Of a stretch of 64,000 bases of DNA, positions 26,829-34,762 are shown piece by piece. How positions within the stretch are numbered: position 1 is the stretch's first letter; every line of letters begins with the position of its first letter. The DNA is from CAWBRT01 sp963832365 (GTDB taxonomy: Bacteria > Acidobacteriota > Terriglobia > Terriglobales > Acidobacteriaceae), in contig CAWHUL010000027.1 in NCBI GenBank assembly GCA_963832365.1, positions 124,001-188,000 of the forward strand, written 5' to 3'. Under the pieces are notes generated by a model, which did no database searches, had not been told where the DNA came from, and saw only the letters and a list, made by a program, of their open reading frames with translations. Made by a program: the position numbers and the translations under genes.

Positions 26829-29201
26829 TTACTGAATTACGTAATACCAAACGAATCCGAATACGCCGATCACCATGACCAGCGCATACCACTGCACCAG
26901 GCCCCACTCTATGAGCCGGACCGGGTAAGACAATGCGCGAGCCACAATGGCAGGACCGTTCACGCAAACCCCGTCGATGATCCACTTGTCCCACCAACTG
27001 GAAATCGTGCCGCTCATTCTTGTCAGCCAACCGGCGCCGTTCACGCCGCCGTCGATTACATTGGCGTCAAATTTCCACAGTGCAATGCCCAGGCCCTGCA
27101 CTCCCAACCGCACCGGGCCGATTGGCTTGCGCCCGGTAAACAGGTAGTCGTAGAGTTCATCGACATAATATTTGTTGAGCAGCGTGCGATAGAGCGGCGG
27201 AGCCACGGCGTTAATCGGCTCGACATAGCCTTGAGCGGCCTTGGCATAGGCCTTCCGTGCGCCCCACAAACCTACACACGCGGCACCTACCGAAAGGAAC
27301 ATCAGCAGGTATTCAGTGCTGCTGGGCCCTTCCTCGTGCTTCGGCCCTTCGCCGTGAGCCGCATTTGCCGCAAGATGTTTTTCGCCATGCCCGGCGGCAA
27401 CCGCGGGTGATCCATGCTCCGCCGGCGCGGCGGAAGCCGCATGCTCAACCGCTGCTCCAGCAACGGCACGCCCGGCGATAACTGGGTTGTCAAAGACCGG
27501 CTCCAGGAAGCTCTCGAATCGATTCGAACCGCCTAATGCGTGCGGCACTCCAAGCCAACCGGCGCAGATCGAGCACACGGCCAGGATGATCAACGGAACC
27601 GTCATCGACTTTGGCGATTCATGGATGTGATGTTCGGTTTCGTGATCCATGCGCGGCTTGCTGAAGAACGTCAGCCAGACCAGCCGGAACATGTAGAAGG
27701 CCGTCATGATTGCCGTGGCGTAGCCGACGTACCACAGCGCGCGCATTGAGCCGCCATTGCTCGACCAAGCCTGCCACAGGATTTCGTCTTTCGAGAAGAA
27801 ACCGGCCAGCGGCGGAAATCCGGCGATGGCGATGGTGCCGATCAGCATTGTCTTATAGGTGGTCGGAATCTTCTTTGCTAGATTGCCCATGTAGCGCATG
27901 TCCTGCTGACCGCTCATGGCATGGATCACCGAGCCGGAGCAAAGGAACAACAGCGCCTTAAAGAACGCGTGCGTAAACACGTGGAAAACACCGGCGGCAA
28001 ACGCTCCGAGGCCGAGCGCCAGGAACATGTAACCCAACTGCGAAACCGTCGAATAGGCAAGCACGCGCTTGATGTCGTTCTGAACCAGGGCAATGGAAGC
28101 CGCAAAGATTGCAGTCAGGGCGCCGACGATGGCGACAACCTTCATTGCCTCCGGGGCCAGCACGAACAGCGCGTTGGAGCGCGCAACCATGTAAACACCG
28201 GCCGTGACCATGGTGGCCGCATGGATGAGCGCCGACACAGGCGTAGGGCCTTCCATGGCATCCGGCAGCCATACATAGAGCGGAAGCTGCGCCGATTTGC
28301 CGCAGGCTCCGAGGAACAGCAGCAGGCAGGCCGCCTGGATCAGCATGCTCATCTGCGGGTCGGCGACAATCTGCCCGGCGTGCAAACGGGCCAGCGCCGT
28401 AACGTCGGTAAACTTTGCCGTTCCAAATACCCACATCAGGGTAAATGTCCCGAGGATCACGCCCGCGTCGCCAATGCGGTTGATGATGAAAGCCTTGTTG
28501 GCCGCCGTCGACGCCGAGTGCTTCAGGAAGTAGAAACCGATCAGCAGATACGAGCAGAGGCCCACACCTTCCCAGCCGACGAACATGAGTATGTAGTTGT
28601 TCCCCATGATGAGCGTCAGCATGGAGAACATGAACAGGTTCAGGTAGCCGAAGAACCGGTAGTATCCACGATCGTGCGCCATGTATCCCGTGGAATAAAT
28701 GTGGATCAGCATGCCCACGCCGGTTACAAACAGCAGCCAGATGCTCGAGAGCGGATCAAGCAGGAACCCGGCTTCGGCCTTGAACTCCGCGGGCTTTCCG
28801 CTGTAGGTCGAAAAAACCATCTTGCCGGAGTCGTCGCCCAGCCAGGTGTAGAGAACCTTCTCATAATGCGGCAGGCCGCTGTGGACGAACTGCCAAACCG
28901 CGCCCACCGAAAACAAGAACGCGATCACCACGGCGCCCACGCAGATGACGTTCGTCCAGGTGTGCAGTTCATGCGCGCCAGCGTGCGCATCGTGCCCCGC
29001 CGCGTGCGCATCGTGCGCTACGGCGGAACCGTGCGGATCGGGGTCGTGGCCATGGGCATTGTCATCGTCGTGCGCGCCATGCGAACCGGCGGTCCGCTTG
29101 GGCGGCTGAATGCCGGCCAGCTTGCGGCCAAAGAAGAACATCATTACCGCGCCGAACGCCGGCAGCAGAGGAATGATCCAGATGTGTTCCAGAAAGAACA
29201 T
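26829..29201 (-). CDS. nuoL: NADH-quinone oxidoreductase subunit L (cluster 2), with two His-rich insertions
   Basis: Second NuoL, 790 residues, about 150-180 longer than usual. The core is normal: FVGWEGVGLCSYLLIGFYFL, GKSAQLPLYVWLPDAMEGPT, DIKRVLAYSTVSQLGYMFLA, and a C-terminal LLNKYYVDELY before the lateral helix. Two low-complexity insertions account for much of the extra length. Residues 41-80 (nt 28962-29081) hold eleven histidines with Asp and Ala; a second His/Ala/Gly-rich stretch lies at about nt 27320-27470. Both fall outside the membrane-helix core. It follows nuoK after a 99-bp gap. Confidence 0.94.
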   Translation of the reverse strand: MFFLEHIWIIPLLPAFGAVMMFFFGRKLAGIQPPKRTAGSHGAHDDDNAHGHDPDPHGSAVAHDAHAAGHDAHAGAHELHTWTNVICVGAVVIAFLFSVGAVWQFVHSGLPHYEKVLYTWLGDDSGKMVFSTYSGKPAEFKAEAGFLLDPLSSIWLLFVTGVGMLIHIYSTGYMAHDRGYYRFFGYLNLFMFSMLTLIMGNNYILMFVGWEGVGLCSYLLIGFYFLKHSASTAANKAFIINRIGDAGVILGTFTLMWVFGTAKFTDVTALARLHAGQIVADPQMSMLIQAACLLLFLGACGKSAQLPLYVWLPDAMEGPTPVSALIHAATMVTAGVYMVARSNALFVLAPEAMKVVAIVGALTAIFAASIALVQNDIKRVLAYSTVSQLGYMFLALGLGAFAAGVFHVFTHAFFKALLFLCSGSVIHAMSGQQDMRYMGNLAKKIPTTYKTMLIGTIAIAGFPPLAGFFSKDEILWQAWSSNGGSMRALWYVGYATAIMTAFYMFRLVWLTFFSKPRMDHETEHHIHESPKSMTVPLIILAVCSICAGWLGVPHALGGSNRFESFLEPVFDNPVIAGRAVAGAAVEHAASAAPAEHGSPAVAAGHGEKHLAANAAHGEGPKHEEGPSSTEYLLMFLSVGAACVGLWGARKAYAKAAQGYVEPINAVAPPLYRTLLNKYYVDELYDYLFTGRKPIGPVRLGVQGLGIALWKFDANVIDGGVNGAGWLTRMSGTISSWWDKWIIDGVCVNGPAIVARALSYPVRLIEWGLVQWYALVMVIGVFGFVWYYVIQ

Positions 29202-29300
29202 TGCTTGAGTCTCATCCCCGGTTCCTGGTTAATTATGCGGAACCGGTCCAGGGCCAAAGCCCGTTACCAAACGGCGGCTATCCGAAGCCGGCGAAAACCT

Positions 29301-29606
29301 TCACCACTTCAGCAGATCCACTTCGTCCATGTTCACGGTTTCCTTGTTGCGGAAGAACGCAATCAGGATTCCGAGCCCGACCGCCGACTCGGCGGCCGCA
29401 TCGGCAATCACGAAGATCGAAAATACCTGCCCATGCAATCCGTACAACCGCGAGAACGCAACCAGGTTCAGGTTGACCGCGTTCAGGATCAATTCGATCG
29501 ACATCAGAATGATCATCACGTTTCTACGTGTGAGCACGCCAATCGTGCCGATGATAAACAGTGCGGCGGCAACCACCAGGTAATGTAAAGTGCCGATCTC
29601 AGCCAT
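29301..29606 (-). CDS. nuoK: NADH-quinone oxidoreductase subunit K (cluster 2)
   Basis: Second NuoK, 101 residues and three helices. The proton-path glutamates lie in LMSIELILNAVNLNLVAFS and ADAAAESAVGLGILIAFF. It ends VNMDEVDLLKW, the family tail. It starts 3 bp after the nuoJ stop. Confidence 0.95.
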   Translation of the reverse strand: MAEIGTLHYLVVAAALFIIGTIGVLTRRNVMIILMSIELILNAVNLNLVAFSRLYGLHGQVFSIFVIADAAAESAVGLGILIAFFRNKETVNMDEVDLLKW

Positions 29607-29609
29607 CGC

Positions 29610-30119
29610 TCAAATCCTCTTCTTCGCCATGACAACGGCGCCGACAATCGCCACCAGCAAAAGCAGCGACGCGATTTCAAACGGCAGCAGGTAATCCCGG
29701 TAGAGCATGAGGCCGATCTGCTGCGTGTTCACCGGTTCGGGGAACATGTGCGCAGTCGCGGGAAAAATTGACCTGCCCTTGACGAAGATGAACAGGAGCA
29801 ACCCGCCAAGCGCAGCCGTCGCCAAGGATCCGACCACCCATTGCTTGTTGAACCGCTCTTCCAGTTCCGCGCGCGCGATGTTGACGAGCATGATCACGAA
29901 CAGGTACAGCACCATGATGCCGCCGGCATAGACCAATATCTGGACGCCGGCGACGAACGGTGCGTACAGCATGAGGTACAGGCCTGCCTGAGCGAGCAGC
30001 GCGATAATCAGCAGCAGTGCCGAATGCACCGGGTTGCGGCGCGTGATCACCAGAATGGCGCAGATGATCGCAATCGCCGACAGGAAGTAGAAGAAGAACG
30101 TAGTGGCTACCGGGTTCAT
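29610..30119 (-). CDS. nuoJ: NADH-quinone oxidoreductase subunit J (cluster 2)
   Basis: Second NuoJ, 169 residues, five helices. VAGVQILVYAGGIMVLYLFV corresponds to the conserved third helix. It overlaps the nuoI stop by four bases (ATGA). It ends with a short basic AKKRI tail. Confidence 0.94.
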   Translation of the reverse strand: MNPVATTFFFYFLSAIAIICAILVITRRNPVHSALLLIIALLAQAGLYLMLYAPFVAGVQILVYAGGIMVLYLFVIMLVNIARAELEERFNKQWVVGSLATAALGGLLLFIFVKGRSIFPATAHMFPEPVNTQQIGLMLYRDYLLPFEIASLLLLVAIVGAVVMAKKRI

Positions 30120-30577
30120 CGTTCGTATACCGTCGGTTCAGGGCCTTTCTCCAGCTTCTCGCGATTGAGCAGCAGTTCGTCGCGGCTGTAGGTGGCCATT
30201 TCAAAATCCTGACTCAGCTCGAGCGCATCGCTCGGGCAAGCCTCTTCGCAAAGGCCGCAGAACATGCAGCGGCTGATGTCGTAGCTGAACGCGGTCAGCT
30301 CTTTCTTTTTGGTTTCGGGGTTGCGTTCGCTGCCCACCACGATCAGGTGCTCGGGACAGGCCAGCGCGCACAGTCCGCAGGCGATGCAGAGAGGCTCGCC
30401 CGTCTCCGGATTCACGTTCATGCGCGGCTGTCCACGGAAACGCTCGGCAATCGCGGGCCGTTCCTGCGGATACTGTTCTGTAACGATCTCTTTCGGGCCC
30501 TGGTACTTCAACGTGACCTTCAGACCCTTCAACAGATCGACCAGAAAAATTTTACGAAGCAGAGGAGCCAGACTCAC
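30116..30577 (-). CDS. nuoI: NADH-quinone oxidoreductase subunit I (cluster 2)
   Basis: The TYKY subunit that carries clusters N6a and N6b and passes electrons to NuoB. The 153-residue protein has two complete [4Fe-4S] motifs, C64-x2-C67-x2-C70-x3-C74 and C104-x2-C107-x2-C110-x3-C114. Before them an amphipathic N-terminal helix anchors it to the membrane (LLRKIFLVDLLKGLKVTLKY). It is the only nuoI in the window; cluster 1 has none. It overlaps both neighbours by four bases. Confidence 0.96.
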   Translation of the reverse strand: MSLAPLLRKIFLVDLLKGLKVTLKYQGPKEIVTEQYPQERPAIAERFRGQPRMNVNPETGEPLCIACGLCALACPEHLIVVGSERNPETKKKELTAFSYDISRCMFCGLCEEACPSDALELSQDFEMATYSRDELLLNREKLEKGPEPTVYER

Positions 30578-31851
30578 CGCAACACCCCCATCAGGACAGT
30601 CGCCAGCTCCTGCCGAATCCCAACCAGCGCGGTCAGGATCAGCACTGCGAGCGATAGCGGCAGCAAAACCTTCCAGCCTATTCTCATCAACTGGTCAAAG
30701 CGGTAACGCGGGAAGGTGCCGCGATACCAGATGTAGAGATACATGAAAAACGCGACCTTCACGGAGAACCAGTACATATCCTGCACGCGCTCGCGAACTC
30801 CGGGAGCCAGCAGAACCAACCCGACTACACCGAGGAAGAGTCCGCATATCGCCAATCCCACGGTCTGGATCTTGAAGGATGGGTGCTTCGGCATCCGAGC
30901 GGCGCCGAGAAGACAAATGCCTGCGAGTGCAAACACCGTCAGCGCAGGCAGCAGCGAGAAGGCCAGCTCCCAGGCATTTCCTGAGAGCGCACCGGAGAAC
31001 GGCCGCAGCCAACCGCCCAGCCACAGGGTCACCGCGATCGAACTGACGGCGAGCATTCCCGCGTACTCGGCGAGGAAGAACAGCGACCAGCGGAATCCGC
31101 TGTACTCGGTGTGGAAGCCCGCAACCAGCTCCGACTCCGCCTCCGGCAGATCGAAGGGCGCGCGATTCGTTTCCGCGATCATCGCGATGCCGAAAATTAC
31201 GAACGCCAAAAAGCCGAGCGGGAAGAACGAGAAGATGAACCAGCGGCCCTGTGCGGCTTGTGACTCGACAATGCCGATCATGCTCAGGGTGCCCGTGCCG
31301 GTCTTGAGGCTCGTCATCAGGATCGCCGAAACGATCGCCAGGGCCATCGGCACTTCGTAGGAGACCATCTGCGCGCTGGAGCGCAAGGCGCCCATCAGCG
31401 GGTAGTGCGAGTTCGAAGCCCAGCCGCCCATGATGATGCTCAGAACGCTCAGCGACGAAATCCCCAGCATGAACAGGATGCCGATGTTGATGTCGGTGAC
31501 GGCGTGAGTGCGGCCGAACGGAACCACCAGGAAGGTTGTGAAAGCCGTCATTACGACCGCGACCGGGGCCAGCCAGAACACCAGCTTGTCGGCGCCTGCC
31601 GGGATGATGTCTTCCTTCAACAGCAGCTTCAGCGAGTCGGCAATCGGCTGCAACAGCCCGTGCGGCCCGACGCGCATGGGGCCGTAGCGAATCTGGATGT
31701 GAGCTAGGACTTTGCGCTCCAGCCAAGTCATCAGCATGACGGAGACGGAGAGCGCGGCCACCACCAGCAGCACGTAAATCGTGGCCCACAGCAGGTCGCC
31801 CGCTTCACCGGGAGTTACATTCGAGTGCAGATAATTGGTGAGAGCGTCCAT
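30574..31851 (-). CDS. nuoH: NADH-quinone oxidoreductase subunit H (cluster 2)
   Basis: Second NuoH, 425 residues, about 70 longer than the cluster 1 copy. Conserved MLMTWLERKVLAHIQIRYGP and the loop ETNRAPFDLPEAESELVAGF are intact, as is IWYRGTFPRYRFDQLM. The extra length is an insertion of one or two hydrophobic segments before the last conserved helices (around residues 280-365, including AARMPKHPSFKIQ). It abuts nuoD directly and overlaps nuoI by four bases. Confidence 0.94.
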   Translation of the reverse strand: MDALTNYLHSNVTPGEAGDLLWATIYVLLVVAALSVSVMLMTWLERKVLAHIQIRYGPMRVGPHGLLQPIADSLKLLLKEDIIPAGADKLVFWLAPVAVVMTAFTTFLVVPFGRTHAVTDINIGILFMLGISSLSVLSIIMGGWASNSHYPLMGALRSSAQMVSYEVPMALAIVSAILMTSLKTGTGTLSMIGIVESQAAQGRWFIFSFFPLGFLAFVIFGIAMIAETNRAPFDLPEAESELVAGFHTEYSGFRWSLFFLAEYAGMLAVSSIAVTLWLGGWLRPFSGALSGNAWELAFSLLPALTVFALAGICLLGAARMPKHPSFKIQTVGLAICGLFLGVVGLVLLAPGVRERVQDMYWFSVKVAFFMYLYIWYRGTFPRYRFDQLMRIGWKVLLPLSLAVLILTALVGIRQELATVLMGVLR

Positions 31852-33003
31852 TTAGCGGTCCACCTCTCCCAGGACGATATCCAGTGTTCCGATGACGGCA
31901 ACCACGTCGGCGACAAGCCACCCGCGGACCATCTTGTCCAAGGCTTGCAGGTTTACGAAAGACGGAGGACGGACGCGCACGCGGTAAGGCTGCGTCGAGC
32001 CGTCACTCACGATGAAATATCCGAGCTCGCCTTTGGGCGCCTCGATGGAGTGATAAACTTCGCCGGCCGGCGGCCTGAGCACCTTGGGAACCTTCGCCGT
32101 GATCGGGCCTTCCGGAATGGCGGACGCGGCCTGTCGCAGGATGCGTACCGACTGCCGCATCTCTTCAATGCGCACCAGGTACCGGTCGTAGGTGTCGCCG
32201 TTCTTGCCAATCGGGATGTCGAATTCGAACTTGTCGTACGCCGCGTAGGGCTGCGCCTTGCGCAGGTCCCACTTCACGCCGCTGCCGCGCAGCACCGGGC
32301 CGGTAGCTCCCAGCTCGATACACTCGGCGCCGGTCAGCACGCCGACTCCCTTCGTGCGTTCCAGCCAGATGCGGTTGGTCGTGAGCAGCTCTTCATACTC
32401 GTCGATCTTCGGCAGCACGAAGTCGCAATAATCCAGAACTTCCTTCTCGAAGCCCTGGTAAATCTCGTACTGGCAGCCGCCGATACGGAAGGCATGCGTG
32501 GTGAGACGGGCGCCGCAATACTTTTCGAAAATCTTCAGAATCTCTTCGCGGTCGCGGAAGCAGTAGAACAGCGGGGTCAGCGCACCGATGTCGAGCGCGT
32601 GCGTGCCCAGCCACACCTGATGGCTTGCTAAACGGTTGAGTTCGGTCAGGATTACGCGGATATATCTCGCGCGCTCCGGCGCTTCCACGCCCAGCAGCTT
32701 TTCGACCGCCTCGCAGTAGCCCAGACCGTTGGAAACCGCCGCGACGTAATCCATGCGGTCGACGTAGGGATTGAACTGCACGTAGGTGCGGTTCTCGGCG
32801 ATCTTCTCGACACCGCGATGCAGGTATCCTATGACGCAATCGGTGCCAAGAACCTTTTCGCCGTCAAGCTTCAGGATGACCCGCAACACGCCGTGGGTTG
32901 ACGGATGCTGCGGCCCCATGTTGAGGACCAGTTCGCTGGAATCCAGGAAGGTCTTCCCGGTCTCCTGCCATTCCGTGTTCTCGTAAAACTTCGACTCGCT
33001 CAT
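31852..33003 (-). CDS. nuoD: NADH-quinone oxidoreductase subunit D (cluster 2)
   Basis: Second NuoD, 383 residues, slightly shorter than cluster 1 NuoD. Quinone-site NMGPQHPSTHGVLR is at about residue 28. GIGYLHRG-type sequence is present as CVIGYLHRGVEK, and GEVYHSIEAPKGELGYF and the C-terminal GEVDR are intact. A ~20-residue deletion relative to the other copy lies before GEVYHS. The start overlaps the nuoC stop by four bases. Confidence 0.95.
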   Translation of the reverse strand: MSESKFYENTEWQETGKTFLDSSELVLNMGPQHPSTHGVLRVILKLDGEKVLGTDCVIGYLHRGVEKIAENRTYVQFNPYVDRMDYVAAVSNGLGYCEAVEKLLGVEAPERARYIRVILTELNRLASHQVWLGTHALDIGALTPLFYCFRDREEILKIFEKYCGARLTTHAFRIGGCQYEIYQGFEKEVLDYCDFVLPKIDEYEELLTTNRIWLERTKGVGVLTGAECIELGATGPVLRGSGVKWDLRKAQPYAAYDKFEFDIPIGKNGDTYDRYLVRIEEMRQSVRILRQAASAIPEGPITAKVPKVLRPPAGEVYHSIEAPKGELGYFIVSDGSTQPYRVRVRPPSFVNLQALDKMVRGWLVADVVAVIGTLDIVLGEVDR

Positions 33004-33821
33004 TGACCGCTCTCAAGGCCAAGGTTGCTCTTGACCCACTCTTGATCCTGCTGCATGAGGCCGTAATCCTTGCGCAACGGATGTCCCTTCCAATCGTCTG
33101 GCATGAGGATTCGGCGCAGGTCCGGGTGGCCGGTGAAATGAATCCCAAACATGTCGAAAACTTCGCGCTCCAACCAGTTTGCCGTCGGCCACAGAGAAAC
33201 CGCGCTCGGCGCAGACTCGCCTTCCTTGATCTGGGTCTTGACGCGAACGCGCTCGTTGCGCGCGAACGAATAAAGAATCCAGACCACCTCAAACTGCTCG
33301 TCGCGCTTGGGATAGTGCACGGCAGTGACGTCGACACAGTAATCGAACTGTTCCTGGTCGCGCATATGGCGCAGCACATCGCTGGCGATTGACTTGTCCA
33401 CCACCATGTAATTCTGCTTCATGTAAGTGGAGGCCTCTCGCAAACCGGAGCCGTAAGCCGCTCGCAGTTTCGCGATCAGCGGCGATTCCCAGGGATCGGG
33501 CTTGGGGGCCGGAGGCTTGGGCGGAGCGGCTGGAGGTTTCGCGACTGCACCGGCGGCAGCGGCTGGTTTCGCCGCACCTGCGGGTGCCGCTACGGCGGGT
33601 TTCGGACCGCGTTGAGCGACCGCGGCTGGCTTCTCGGCCGCAGCTACGGGCTTTTCCGCGGTTGGCTTTGGTGCTTCGGGGCTTGCAGGTTTCGGTTCGG
33701 CCGGGGGTCCGGGCAGCTCGGCTGCCGGGCTTGTGGATGCCGTCGCCGGAACCGCCTTCTTCTCTTCCACAGGCTTTTCCGCCGGGCTCGATGCCCCTAC
33801 AGGCTGAATTTCATCGGGCAT
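33000..33821 (-). CDS. nuoC: NADH-quinone oxidoreductase subunit C (cluster 2), with long Ala/Pro/Lys extension
   Basis: Residues about 113-273 are a normal NuoC: VDVTAVHYPKRDEQFEVVWI, then WLEREVFDMFGIHFTGHP, RRILMPDDW and GHPLRKDYG. The first ~112 residues are a low-complexity run of Ala, Pro, Lys and Glu with repeated PKP/EKP/AAKP units, likely disordered. The reading frame is open throughout, the start has a plausible upstream signal (AAGGAAC), and no internal start is clearly better, so I keep the full frame. The extension is absent from cluster 1 NuoC. The 193 bp upstream, before nuoA, is where nuoB would be expected. Confidence 0.9.
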   Translation of the reverse strand: MPDEIQPVGASSPAEKPVEEKKAVPATASTSPAAELPGPPAEPKPASPEAPKPTAEKPVAAAEKPAAVAQRGPKPAVAAPAGAAKPAAAAGAVAKPPAAPPKPPAPKPDPWESPLIAKLRAAYGSGLREASTYMKQNYMVVDKSIASDVLRHMRDQEQFDYCVDVTAVHYPKRDEQFEVVWILYSFARNERVRVKTQIKEGESAPSAVSLWPTANWLEREVFDMFGIHFTGHPDLRRILMPDDWKGHPLRKDYGLMQQDQEWVKSNLGLESGQ

Positions 33822-33916
33822 TATTGATGTTCCTTACGGGTCCAGATTGGTCCGTATCTAAGTTCAGTTATAACAACCTGAAAGCGAAGGCTAAACGGAT
33901 TCATATCACATTCAGG

Positions 33917-33932
33917 TGTGACTTCTGTCACA
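33917..33932. promoter_or_regulatory. CRP/FNR-family-type palindrome in the nuoA-nuoC gap
   Basis: TGTGACTTCTGTCACA is a perfect TGTGA-N6-TCACA palindrome; the symmetry extends to TGTGAC/GTCACA. It lies about 96 bp upstream of nuoC within nuo cluster 2. The form equals the E. coli CRP consensus half-sites; which regulator binds it here is unknown. Confidence 0.6.
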
Positions 33933-34014
33933 ATCTTACGCCTCTCCCAAAACGCGGGCCGGGACTTGCCGGAAGGCGTTTGCCCGCACGATGCCGCGCA
34001 ACCCGCTTTCGAGC

Positions 34015-34371
34015 CTAAATCCACTCGAGGGCGCCCTTTTTCCAGATCCAGATAAACCCTACGATCAGGATGCCCAGGAAAACCAGCATTTCCACGAAAC
34101 CGAAGACGCCAAGCAGTTTGTACTGCACGGCCCACGGGAACAGGAAGACGGTTTCAACGTCGAAGACCACGAACAGGATCGCCACAATGTAGTACCGGAT
34201 CGTATACCGCTGGCGGGCGTTGTCGACTGGATCGATACCGCACTCGTAGGGCATCAACTTGGTCTTGTTCGGGTTCTTCGGTCGAACCAGCGATGCGATT
34301 GCAATCGTTCCTGCGCCAATCAGAAACGATATGATCAGGAAGATAAAGATCGGGACATAATTCTGTGGCAT
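34015..34371 (-). CDS. nuoA: NADH-quinone oxidoreductase subunit A (cluster 2)
   Basis: Second NuoA, 118 residues with three helices. YECGIDPVDNARQRYTIRYY and FDVETVFLFPWA are the family marks. It is the first gene of cluster 2, followed by a 193-bp gap and nuoC. A TGTGA-N6-TCACA site lies about 270 bp upstream of the start. Confidence 0.95.
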   Translation of the reverse strand: MPQNYVPIFIFLIISFLIGAGTIAIASLVRPKNPNKTKLMPYECGIDPVDNARQRYTIRYYIVAILFVVFDVETVFLFPWAVQYKLLGVFGFVEMLVFLGILIVGFIWIWKKGALEWI

Positions 34372-34762
34372 TGTTCCTCACTGCTTCCGGAGCATGCGGA
34401 AGAACGCTTCCCTTGCGGGTTGCACACCGACATACGCATCACGCGCTGCGAGGGAACCGCGCCGGGCAACTTGACCGCAATGCGGCACACGCGAAGCAAG
34501 CCTTATAGAGCGCTTTCAAAGTCGATGTACCCTAGGCTATCACCAATCATGGGTACACCTTCCGCGAACCCGGTCTATAATCTCGAATGTGTCCAGCTCC
34601 GGAGCTTATTTTGACGATAAACGAAGCAATCGGTAGCGCCTGTGAGCCACGTCACAATTGATCCGGTAATTTCTGACCGGGGCCCGCTAAACGCCGTAGT
34701 TTGCGCGCAGTGGGGTGAAACATCGACGGCGGCCACCCGGGACCAACTAAGGAAACCATACA
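34372..34762. other. divergent intergenic region between nuo cluster 2 and lysS
   Basis: The 391 bp between the divergent starts of nuoA and lysS contain no convincing coding frame. They hold a perfect TGTGA-N6-TCACA palindrome at 34641-34656 and, at 34749-34755, an AAGGAAA ribosome-binding site for the lysS TTG start. Promoters for both directions must lie here, but I could not pick boxes with confidence. Confidence 0.6.
34641..34656. promoter_or_regulatory. CRP/FNR-family-type palindrome upstream of nuo cluster 2 and lysS
   Basis: TGTGAGCCACGTCACA, a perfect TGTGA-N6-TCACA palindrome. It lies 270 bp upstream of the nuoA start (minus) and 107 bp upstream of lysS (plus). Seen directly; regulatory role inferred from the match to the CRP-type operator. 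Confidence 0.6.

Noticed and set aside
27921..29588. 555-codon open frame on plus, antisense to nuoL and nuoK of cluster 2
   Set aside because: Arg/His/Gln-rich composition typical of antisense frames; nuoL and nuoK are intact beneath it.
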